Positions 57,075 to 64,000 of a DNA stretch of 64,000 nt are shown in pieces. Below the pieces are notes generated by a model, which was not told the origin of the DNA, searched no databases, and worked only from the letters and a program-made list of their open reading frames with translations. How positions within the stretch are numbered: position 1 is the first letter of the stretch; every line of letters begins with the position of its first letter. Source of the stretch: Kribbella amoyensis (GTDB taxonomy: Bacteria > Actinomycetota > Actinomycetes > Propionibacteriales > Kribbellaceae); NCBI RefSeq assembly GCF_007828865.1, contig NZ_VIVK01000001.1, positions 3,100,001 to 3,164,000 on the forward strand, in the 5' to 3' direction. The position numbers and the translations under genes were made by a program.

Positions 57075-57836
57075 GTGGAGTTGCCGGAGTACCTGCCGTC
57101 TGGGCGTGTGGTTGTGGACGGGCAGGGGGTGCCGTTGTTCTGGTTGAGCGACGGACCGGCGGAGGTCGGGGTGCATCGGCGGTTGCTGGCTGATCACGGG
57201 CGGACCGGGTTGTGGCCGGTGATCGCGGAGGGGCATCCGCAGGATCCGTTGCGGCCTTGGCAGAGCGGGGAGTTGTCGCCGCAGCCCGTGTCCGACATCG
57301 ATCGGTACGACGCGGCCGCGGTGATGCGGGGGTTCTGGACAGACTGGGTGACTCCTCAGGAGCACGAGGAGGAGGACCACGACTTCGCGGAGCTGGAGCC
57401 GTTCGGCAGGACCTGCCCGGGGCTCGCGGAGCCGGGCGAAGCTATGGCGTCGCCCGAGGCGGCCGCCGACTGGTACGTGGGGGAGTTGGAGCCGGCCGCG
57501 GACGCGCGGCTGATGCTGGCCAGGGTGAAGCGCGGCGCCGACCTGCCGGCCATGGCCGGGTGGGACGGGCCGGTCAACCACTCCACCGACGTGGCTCCGC
57601 TGCTGGCGATGCTGCGGTCGTGGGAGGAGCGGTTCGGGGCGCGGGTCGTCCGGATCGGGTTCGACACGCTCGACCTGAGCATCGCGGCGCCGCCGACGAC
57701 AGAGGAGCACGCCCTCCACGTCGCGGCCGAGCACTGGGCGTTCTGCCCGGACAACATCGACCAGGGCCCGGGCAGCCTGCGCGAGTACGCCGCCGCGATC
57801 CGCGGCTTGAACTCGTGGTCCTTCTGGTGGGACTGA
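57075..57836 (+). CDS. DUF4253 domain-containing protein
   Basis: A 253-residue protein with a C-terminal DUF4253 domain (about residues 155-253: STDVAPLLAMLRSWEERFGA, HVAAEHWAFCPDNIDQGPGS, LREYAAAIRGLNSWSFWWD). N-terminal WD/beta portion is unclear. Start uncertain: GTG 57075 has GGAGAGG seven bases upstream, ATG 57054 and 57069 are alternatives. It closes the cassette of accessory genes after the RHS remnant. Composition returns to chromosome level. Confidence 0.75.
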   Translation: MELPEYLPSGRVVVDGQGVPLFWLSDGPAEVGVHRRLLADHGRTGLWPVIAEGHPQDPLRPWQSGELSPQPVSDIDRYDAAAVMRGFWTDWVTPQEHEEEDHDFAELEPFGRTCPGLAEPGEAMASPEAAADWYVGELEPAADARLMLARVKRGADLPAMAGWDGPVNHSTDVAPLLAMLRSWEERFGARVVRIGFDTLDLSIAAPPTTEEHALHVAAEHWAFCPDNIDQGPGSLREYAAAIRGLNSWSFWWD

Positions 57837-57877
57837 CGGTCAATACAGTCGTGGGCTGACCATCGGAGTCGGCCGCG

Positions 57878-57893
57878 TTGCAGCTAGCTGCAA
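57878..57893. promoter_or_regulatory. 16-bp palindrome TTGCAG-N4-CTGCAA
   Basis: ttgcagctagctgcaa (57878-57893) is a perfect palindrome 100 bases before the 1011-residue secreted protein gene. Its core matches the palindrome at 3985-4006. Confidence 0.55.
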
Positions 57894-57992
57894 TCTGCTT
57901 GCCGGGAGAACCGCGAACGCGGTATTCATGAGCGCTTCGCCGGTGTCGCTCGGGGTGCGCCGGATTCGCCCTCTCCCCTGGAGGTTCGACCG

Positions 57993-60900
57993 ATGCGCCG
58001 CACCCGCGCGCTTCGCTACGCCCTGGCCGCTGCCCTCGCCGCTGTCACCGTCCCCTTCCTCGCCCACGCCGCTTTCGGTGACGACACCGTGGCCGCACCC
58101 ACCGCCCAGGTGTTCCCCACGCGCAGCGGAGTCGGCGTCACCTGGGACACGGTGAATGCCTCGGCCTACAAGGTGGAACGCAAGCTCGGCAGCGCTGACT
58201 GGCAGGACGCCAGCGGTGCCCTGGCCGAGTCCGCCACGTCCTGGATCGACACCACGCTGACTCCCGGCGCATCCGCTGAGTACCGCGTGGTGGCTGACGA
58301 CACGGTCACCAGTACTGCTGTCGCAGCGACCAGGTCCACGCAGGCTCCGGCCGTCGGAGATGTGGACCTGCTGATGATGGACGCGGACCCGGGTGACGGG
58401 GCGACCTGGTTGCGCAACGAGACGGCCACCGGAGTGACCGTGTCCGCGCCGGCTGACGGTACGCGGACCCTCTCGGCCGGCCCGATCAAGCTGAGCCTGC
58501 CGGCCTTCTTCCCGGGCCCGGGCAAGCACCCGGCGACCGAGGCGGTACGGCTGACGCAGGGCGACCGGAGTTGCATGGCCGACGGGGAGTTCACCGTCGA
58601 CGAGGTCCTCTACACCCCGGATCGCGCGATCGAGACGATGGCCGGCTCGTTCAAGGGCTGGAACTGTGCCGGGGTCGAAGGCGGATTCAGTGTCGACATC
58701 AGGGTCAGCAGCACGAAGACCTACCAGGCGCTGTCGATCGACCCGTTCGAGACCAAGGCCGGCACGGTCGTCAAGGGTCAGACTTCGGGACCGCTGCCGG
58801 TCACGGTGAAGAACACCGGTACTGCGCCGGTGGAGCTGGAGAAGTTCGAGGTCAAATCCGGGGCGTCGTGGGCCTGGCCGGTCAAGTCCAACGCCTGTCC
58901 CGCAATCCTGCCGATCGGGGCGTCCTGCACCGTCAAGGTGGAGTTCGCGCCGGACTTCGTCGCGTTCACCCGGGCCAAGCTCGTGATCAGCGACTCGACC
59001 GCGCGAGGCTGGCACACCGCGTCCTTCAGCGGCCAGGGCGCGTCCTTGCCCGGAGCCCACGGCCTCACGGTGACCCCGACCTTCACCGGCAACGCGATCC
59101 GCTGGGCCGCTCTCCCGACCTCCGGCGGAACGACCGTGAAGGGCTACTTCCTGCACGAGTACGTGGACGGGGTCGAGAAGACGCACTGGGTGGACGGCGC
59201 CGATCGGACCACCGGCTTCTACACAGTCGCTGACGTTCGACCGGCCGTCGGGATCGAGTACGCCCTGTCGGTCGTCAATCAGGTCGGCGAGGGCCCGACC
59301 GGCGCTCGGCAGAAGGCGGGGCGTGCGACCCAGCAGATCGCGTTCAGCGGCGGCGATCCGGCCGGCCGCGACCTGGTCTCGGCGGACCTCGTGAACGGTC
59401 AGGCTGTCGCGATCCCGGACGAGTTGACCGCCCCGGCCGCTGCGGTCACCGCCTCACCGGACGGCAAGTCGCTCGCCTATGTCACCGGCTCGGGGGAGGG
59501 CGACCTGTGGACCCGGCGAGTGGAGCCGGGCGGAATCGGCGCACCGGTGCAGATGTGGTCGGACGGTCAGCGCCGCCTCACGCATCTGTCGTGGTCGCCG
59601 GACGGGGCCCGGATCGCGTTCCAGGCAACGAACGACAACGACAAGGACCGGCCGTGCGTGTACGTCGTCGCGGCGGCCGGTGGTACGCCCGAAGAGATCG
59701 CCTGTGACGTCAGCAGCCCCAGCTGGATGCCCGATGCCCGGACGCTTGTCGTGCTCGACGATCGGGGCGACGGTCAGCCCGTCCTCGCCCAGGTCGACGC
59801 GAAGGCCGGCGGGAACCGCGTGCGGTCGTACGGCCTGACCGCGAGCGAGGGGACGCCGGCCCGCGTTTCCCCGGACGGCCGCACCGTGGCGGTGGGCCTC
59901 GGTACCGGGGTGACGTTCCTCGGGACGCAGACGGGCGCGGTGGTCAGTCTGAGCCTCGGCGATGGGATCAAGGCGATCAGCTGGTCCCCGGACGGCGGCC
60001 AACTGCTGGCCCTGGAGACGCGCGGACAGCTGAGCAAGATCGCGTTCAGCTCCGACGGCGGTCTGAAGCTGGAACCGCCCGTCGTGCTGTGGCCGACCGG
60101 TGGACAGCCCGCCTACGACGTGACCTGGCAGCGACTCGGCGTACGGATCGAGCCGTCGGCAGCCACGACCGGTCCGACGATCTCGGTCGCCTACGATCAC
60201 TCGGCGCTGCTGCCGGGCACCACCTTCAACTGCCTCCTGACGGGCAGGTCGATCTCCCCGTGTCCCTCCCCGGTGACTGCTGGAGTCACGTTGTCCGGAC
60301 CGCAGTCCCTCGAGGTCATCGCGACCGAACCCGACGGGCGCGTGACCAGGGCCTTCCGTACCTTCACGGCGGACGCGACCGGACCGGTGGCGCGAGTGGA
60401 TGCCCCGACGTTCGACGCGACGACAGCGGGCACGGCTGGGCTCAAGTACTCCGCGTCGGACGGTGCCGGGGTGGCTTCGTACGACGTGCGCTACCGCAAG
60501 GCGTCGTACCTGAGCGGGTTCGGCGCGTACGCCCAGCCCTGGACCGCGACCACGGCGACCTCGGTGAACCTGGCCGTGGACCCGGGCTACGAGTACTGCG
60601 TGTCTGTGCGGGCCAAGGACAAGCTCGGCAACGTCGGTGCGTGGAGTACCGAGCGGTGCTTCGCGCGGCCGCTGGACGACCGCGCGATGGGTGCACCGAC
60701 GGCTGGGTGGAGCCGGGTGAGCTGGTCGGCGTTCTATCTGGCGACGGCGACGCAGACCTCGACCTACGGCGCCTCCCTGACCAGGACCGTGTCGGGCAAG
60801 CGGTTCTCGCTGGTGGCGACGAAGTGCCCGACTTGTGGGCTCGTCGCGGTGTACGCGGGCGGCAAGTACATCGGCGCGGTGAACCTGGCGTCGTCGTCGA

Positions 60901-61028
60901 CCCAGCGACAGGCGGTGTTGCCGCTGCCGGTCCAGGCAGCGGTGTTCAACGGGACGCTCACGTTCACGGTCCGCTCACCCAGCGGCAAGGGCGTGCAGAT
61001 CGACGGCCTGGTGGTCCGCCGGACCTGA
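57993..61028 (+). CDS. Large secreted multidomain protein (Fn3, beta-propeller)
   Basis: A 1011-residue secreted protein: signal peptide (residues 1-28), Fn3-like domain (35-120), a central choice-of-anchor-type Ig region (240-350, NTGTAPVELEKFEVKSGA), an Fn3-type domain (355-445), TolB-like propeller repeats (about 470-710; LSWSPDGARIAF, ISWSPDGGQLLAL, ARVSPDGRTVAV) and further beta domains with paired Cys (CPTC). No catalytic motif seen. Surface-binding or adhesive role inferred. Confidence 0.82.
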   Translation: MRRTRALRYALAAALAAVTVPFLAHAAFGDDTVAAPTAQVFPTRSGVGVTWDTVNASAYKVERKLGSADWQDASGALAESATSWIDTTLTPGASAEYRVVADDTVTSTAVAATRSTQAPAVGDVDLLMMDADPGDGATWLRNETATGVTVSAPADGTRTLSAGPIKLSLPAFFPGPGKHPATEAVRLTQGDRSCMADGEFTVDEVLYTPDRAIETMAGSFKGWNCAGVEGGFSVDIRVSSTKTYQALSIDPFETKAGTVVKGQTSGPLPVTVKNTGTAPVELEKFEVKSGASWAWPVKSNACPAILPIGASCTVKVEFAPDFVAFTRAKLVISDSTARGWHTASFSGQGASLPGAHGLTVTPTFTGNAIRWAALPTSGGTTVKGYFLHEYVDGVEKTHWVDGADRTTGFYTVADVRPAVGIEYALSVVNQVGEGPTGARQKAGRATQQIAFSGGDPAGRDLVSADLVNGQAVAIPDELTAPAAAVTASPDGKSLAYVTGSGEGDLWTRRVEPGGIGAPVQMWSDGQRRLTHLSWSPDGARIAFQATNDNDKDRPCVYVVAAAGGTPEEIACDVSSPSWMPDARTLVVLDDRGDGQPVLAQVDAKAGGNRVRSYGLTASEGTPARVSPDGRTVAVGLGTGVTFLGTQTGAVVSLSLGDGIKAISWSPDGGQLLALETRGQLSKIAFSSDGGLKLEPPVVLWPTGGQPAYDVTWQRLGVRIEPSAATTGPTISVAYDHSALLPGTTFNCLLTGRSISPCPSPVTAGVTLSGPQSLEVIATEPDGRVTRAFRTFTADATGPVARVDAPTFDATTAGTAGLKYSASDGAGVASYDVRYRKASYLSGFGAYAQPWTATTATSVNLAVDPGYEYCVSVRAKDKLGNVGAWSTERCFARPLDDRAMGAPTAGWSRVSWSAFYLATATQTSTYGASLTRTVSGKRFSLVATKCPTCGLVAVYAGGKYIGAVNLASSSTQRQAVLPLPVQAAVFNGTLTFTVRSPSGKGVQIDGLVVRRT

Positions 61029-61054
61029 TCCCTGGACCTGATCGGGGGATCAGG
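61024..61054. terminator. Bidirectional terminator over convergent stops
   Basis: cctgatccc (61024-61032) and gggatcagg (61046-61054), 13-base loop. It covers the stop codons of both convergent genes. Confidence 0.6.
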
Positions 61055-61391
61055 ACGGGGCGCCGCCGAAGGCGAATTCGTTGCCGTCAGGGTCTTGGTA
61101 GGTGATTTTGCGGGTGCCGCCTTCGAACTGTTCCTCGCGGGCCGGTTCGAAGCCCTGGTCGGCCAGGTCCGTCAGTCGGGCGTCGAGGTCTTCGACGAAG
61201 GCGAGGGTGCGGGCGTGGCCGGCGTGGTCGGGGAGCTCGACGATGTAGACGTAGCGGTGATCGCCCAGCGCCCAGACCGCTTCGATGTCGTTCGGGAAGA
61301 AGCTCGGTGGGGTGCCGAGGAGGCGTTCGTACCACGCCAGGGACTTCGCGAAGTCGGTGACCGGGATGCCTGCGAACAAGTCGATTGCCAT
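61050..61391 (-). CDS. VOC family (glyoxalase-like) protein
   Basis: A 113-residue VOC fold protein (beta-alpha-beta-beta-beta repeats): AGIPVTDFAKSLAWYERLLG and the C-terminal QDPDGNEFAFG. Metal-binding residues are incompletely conserved, so its function is uncertain. ATG at 61391; a terminator precedes it. Confidence 0.82.
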   Translation of the reverse strand: MAIDLFAGIPVTDFAKSLAWYERLLGTPPSFFPNDIEAVWALGDHRYVYIVELPDHAGHARTLAFVEDLDARLTDLADQGFEPAREEQFEGGTRKITYQDPDGNEFAFGGAPS

Positions 61392-61409
61392 GCTCGATGG
61401 TAGAAAGCC

Positions 61410-61445
61410 GGGGGTCCTGGCCGGATGTATTCGACCAGGACCCCC
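61410..61445 (-). terminator. Terminator after the M14 gene
   Basis: gggggtcctgg (61410-61420) and ccaggaccccc (61435-61445), perfect 11-bp arms, 14-base loop, 10 bases after the M14 stop. Confidence 0.75.
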
Positions 61446-61454
61446 AGGCATCGG

Positions 61455-64000
61455 CTACGGCCGGGGTGCGCCGAGCAGGTGGTTCATCGAGCGGCGGATC
61501 AGGTCGGTGCGCATCGCCTGTGTGGTCAGGCCCTCCGCGCCGAAGCCGACGAACACGGTGTCCCGCGTCGTCACGCCGGCGCCCTCGTCGAAGGCGGTCG
61601 GCGTCCGGATCCAGTCGTTCGGGTTCGGCGCCGAACCGGTGGGTGCGCCCGACACCACCCAGCCGCCGAGGTCGGTCTCGAACGACGTCTGCGCCCTGGC
61701 GGTGCCGTCGATGGTCACCGTGGTGTCGTCGACGAACGTGCCGAGGCCCTGCGTCCCCCAGTCACTCGCGTAGGTGATCGAGACCTCGACCTGCTTGCCG
61801 GCGTACGGCGTGAGGTCGATGTTCCAGTCCTGCCAGCCCGAACTGGCTCCCGACGCCGCATTCCAGGCCCCGGTCGTCCCGGTCGGAGAGCAGTCCGCCC
61901 CCTGGTAGTGAGCGAGCTGTGGGTGCAGCTGGACCCAGCCGGACGCGCAGCTCTGGCCCGTGTCCTGCTGCGTGTGGCCGTTCGTGTCCGGCAGCGTCGT
62001 CCAGTCGTCCTGGCCAACGGTGTGCGCCTCGACGAACACGTAGTCCCAGTCCGCCTCGGTGTTGTACGACATCTTGAACGACAGCGAGCCGCTGGTCCCG
62101 CCGGTGAGGTCCACCGTGCGGGTCAGCCGCTTGTAGCTGACGTCCGCCCGCTGGCTGTAGACGTACTGCGTCCCGGTGACCGGCTCGAACGGTGCCGAAC
62201 CAGGGCGCTGCCACTTGAGCGCGGCCGAGCTGGCGAACTGTGGGAACTGCCGTGGCGGCAGCAGGCTCGACGTGAGGACGAACGCCGCCGTGTGGTCCTG
62301 GTTGTTCGCGGAGTCGCCACCGTTGAGGGTCCCGCTGAACCCGTTGAACGCACCGCTTGCGCCACTCAGCGGGTACGGCTGTCCGGTGCCCGCATCGGTA
62401 CCGCTGTTGTCGACGTAGTTGTACGCCCCCAACCAGTACTGCTGGAAGTCGTTCAGCAACGGGAGACACGGGTACTGCTGAGCCGTGCACTCGCCCTGCT
62501 CCTCCTCGAACGGGTTGTAGAAGTACAGGCCGTCCGCACCGGAGGCGAAGCCGGCGTACTTGCCCGTGTAGAGCAGCTTGCCGCCTTCGTTCAGGTAGTC
62601 GCGGACGCTCAACTCGAGATCCAGCGCCAGCTCGGCGGCGGTACCGCCCGGCTGGCCGACGTCGCGCGTGATGATGTCGTCGCCGTGCTCCCAGACGACA
62701 GCCTTGTAATGCGACAGCACGCCGAGGTGGTGCGGTGCGACCCGGTTGTTGGTGTCCACGTCGTACACGTCGGACGTCCGGCCCGCGGCCGTCAACGCGG
62801 CGGCGTAGCTCGCGGCGTACTTGGAGCTCGTCACGCCCTGGGCCGGGCTGGCACCGGTGACGTCCTCGGCCGACAGGATCAGCACGTCCCCGCCGATGTC
62901 CGTCGCGACCTTGTACGTGAAGTGCTCGCTGCTGACCGGTCCCTTGCCCGGCTTGACCCCGCTGAACCACACCTCCACGGAGTCACCCGGTCTGGTCCTG
63001 CGGACGGTCCCGCGGAACTCGGCGTAGTAGTCGTCGTGCGTACCGCCGTACCGCTCGCCGCCCTTCCACTCCGCCACCTTGTCGCTCACCGTGCGGCCAC
63101 CGTTGACCCGGTAGTTCATCCGCAGGTTCTTCAGCGCCCGCTTCGCCGTCACCGCGACCGGCTGGGTGGTGCCGTACGAGACCGCGAACGGGTCGGCCAC
63201 CAGGTCGGGCGCCGTCCGGCCGACCACCGAGACCGGGTCGTCCGGGTCGTGTGCGGACTTCGCGATCGACAACGCGAACGGGATGTTCTTGGCGAACTCG
63301 GCCTGGATCAGCGCCTCGTCGTCGGGGAACGTGAACACGCTGACGCAGTCCTCGGGCAGCCACTGGTCGTTCGGGTCCGCGGCCGACACGGTCTGACAGG
63401 TCGTCATCTCCGGCGTGAACCCGAGGGTCCCGTACTTGACCGTGGCGTGCGTGTCCGTGTCGCCGTTGGTGGTGTACAGCTCGGCCGAGATGTCCGGGTC
63501 GTACCCGGGGATCGCGGGATTCGCGTCGTCCCCGGCCATCGCCTCGTTGATCACGTCGTCCGGTGACGGCGTACTGACCTGCCAGCCGATCCCGTACAGC
63601 AGCAACTCGGCCGCCGAGTGGTAGTTGACGAAGTGGGTGAACCCGATCCGCCGGAACAACCCGTCGAGCGCCTTCGTCTCCGGCTCCGAGTTCGGCCCGC
63701 GCCCGCGGTACGTGTCGCTGCTCGGATCCGGCGACGAGCCCTCGTTGTCGTACCCCCACTTGACCGCGAAGTTGCGGTTCAGGTCGACGCCGTCGCCGAC
63801 CACGATGCTGCCGTTGCCGTCGTTGTCGCGCAGGTTCTTGCGCCACAACCGGTTGCCCTCGGTGAAGGTGAAGTCGTACCCGTCCGGGTTCGCGACCGGC
63901 ACGAACCACAGCTCGGTGGTGTCGACCAGTTTCGTCAGCTCGGTGTTGGTGCCGTAGTTGTCGAGGAAGTGGTGCATCAACCGGCGGACCATCTCGGGCG
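61455..64000 (-). CDS. M14 family zinc carboxypeptidase with C-terminal M6-like domain (5' end cut)
   Basis: At least 848 residues inside the window; the start lies past base 64000, so the HxxE zinc motif is not visible. The fragment has the substrate loop DLNRNF, NYHSAAELLLYGIG (zinc His) and GFTPEM (catalytic Glu region) from the M14 domain. The C-terminal half resembles the MAM-like domain of M6 immune inhibitor A proteins (SLSFKMSYNTEADWDYVFVE, VEVSITYASDWGTQGLGTFV). Secretion is inferred. Confidence 0.85.
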   Translation of the reverse strand, partial: PEMVRRLMHHFLDNYGTNTELTKLVDTTELWFVPVANPDGYDFTFTEGNRLWRKNLRDNDGNGSIVVGDGVDLNRNFAVKWGYDNEGSSPDPSSDTYRGRGPNSEPETKALDGLFRRIGFTHFVNYHSAAELLLYGIGWQVSTPSPDDVINEAMAGDDANPAIPGYDPDISAELYTTNGDTDTHATVKYGTLGFTPEMTTCQTVSAADPNDQWLPEDCVSVFTFPDDEALIQAEFAKNIPFALSIAKSAHDPDDPVSVVGRTAPDLVADPFAVSYGTTQPVAVTAKRALKNLRMNYRVNGGRTVSDKVAEWKGGERYGGTHDDYYAEFRGTVRRTRPGDSVEVWFSGVKPGKGPVSSEHFTYKVATDIGGDVLILSAEDVTGASPAQGVTSSKYAASYAAALTAAGRTSDVYDVDTNNRVAPHHLGVLSHYKAVVWEHGDDIITRDVGQPGGTAAELALDLELSVRDYLNEGGKLLYTGKYAGFASGADGLYFYNPFEEEQGECTAQQYPCLPLLNDFQQYWLGAYNYVDNSGTDAGTGQPYPLSGASGAFNGFSGTLNGGDSANNQDHTAAFVLTSSLLPPRQFPQFASSAALKWQRPGSAPFEPVTGTQYVYSQRADVSYKRLTRTVDLTGGTSGSLSFKMSYNTEADWDYVFVEAHTVGQDDWTTLPDTNGHTQQDTGQSCASGWVQLHPQLAHYQGADCSPTGTTGAWNAASGASSGWQDWNIDLTPYAGKQVEVSITYASDWGTQGLGTFVDDTTVTIDGTARAQTSFETDLGGWVVSGAPTGSAPNPNDWIRTPTAFDEGAGVTTRDTVFVGFGAEGLTTQAMRTDLIRRSMNHLLGAPRP

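Overview
The window is very GC-rich double-stranded DNA with GTG/TTG start codons, tight GTGA/ATGA gene overlaps and actinobacterial gene families (DUF3017 next to folD, SCO4848-family membrane protein, ANTAR regulator, NgcEFG transporter, IdeR-type iron box, long-form argG). It looks like the chromosome of a filamentous actinomycete of the Nocardioidales/Kribbella type; the genus is an inference from gene content and protein style. There are no tRNA, rRNA or CRISPR signals.

Layout. 1-5,800: a cut-off TetR regulator with a double operator, folD-DUF3017 facing mdh, a lipoprotein, a spermidine-synthase-like protein and a MOSC protein. 5,850-13,723: secreted M1 peptidase, a small membrane protein, three tandem membrane-anchored CAP-domain (SCP-like) proteins, two GNAT acetyltransferase genes and a DeoR regulator. 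13,824-16,000: galT-galK, probably controlled by that DeoR protein. 16,201-22,848: CNNM/CorC-type membrane protein, an ArsR-MFS operon with a clear double operator, a Ser/Thr kinase, a hydrolase and a GlcNAc-kinase-like protein. 23,057-27,190: SIS protein plus ngcE-ngcF-ngcG, an N-acetylglucosamine/chitobiose importer; a second, orphan NgcE-like lipoprotein lies at 29,698 behind a GAF-ANTAR gene. argG (with ArgR-like boxes) separates the two. 31,063-34,981: iron-boxed siderophore-binding protein, trpS, 2H phosphoesterase, YihY/BrkB. 35,030-44,475: D,D-carboxypeptidase, M43 protease, F420-dependent oxidoreductase with a permease remnant just upstream, a large LuxR (LAL) regulator, AraC/M55 pair, DUF2000 and an I36 inhibitor. 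44,679-47,975: sdhCDAB. 48,301-52,961: MBL-fold protein, a membrane-anchored unknown protein and two overlapping glycosyltransferase genes.

The accessory region is 53,100-57,836, where base composition visibly drops (more T/A-rich codons). It holds the decayed end of an RHS/YD-repeat gene, cut by a complete IS3-family element (53,246-54,503) with 26-bp inverted ends and a TCG duplication; removing the element restores the RHS reading frame exactly. Downstream is a run of pentapeptide-repeat, ankyrin and DUF4253 genes, the usual style of an immunity-gene tail behind a polymorphic toxin. This is the most interesting region, although the toxin itself is broken.

The right end has a 1011-residue secreted beta-propeller/Fn3 protein, a VOC protein and an M14 carboxypeptidase that runs off the window.
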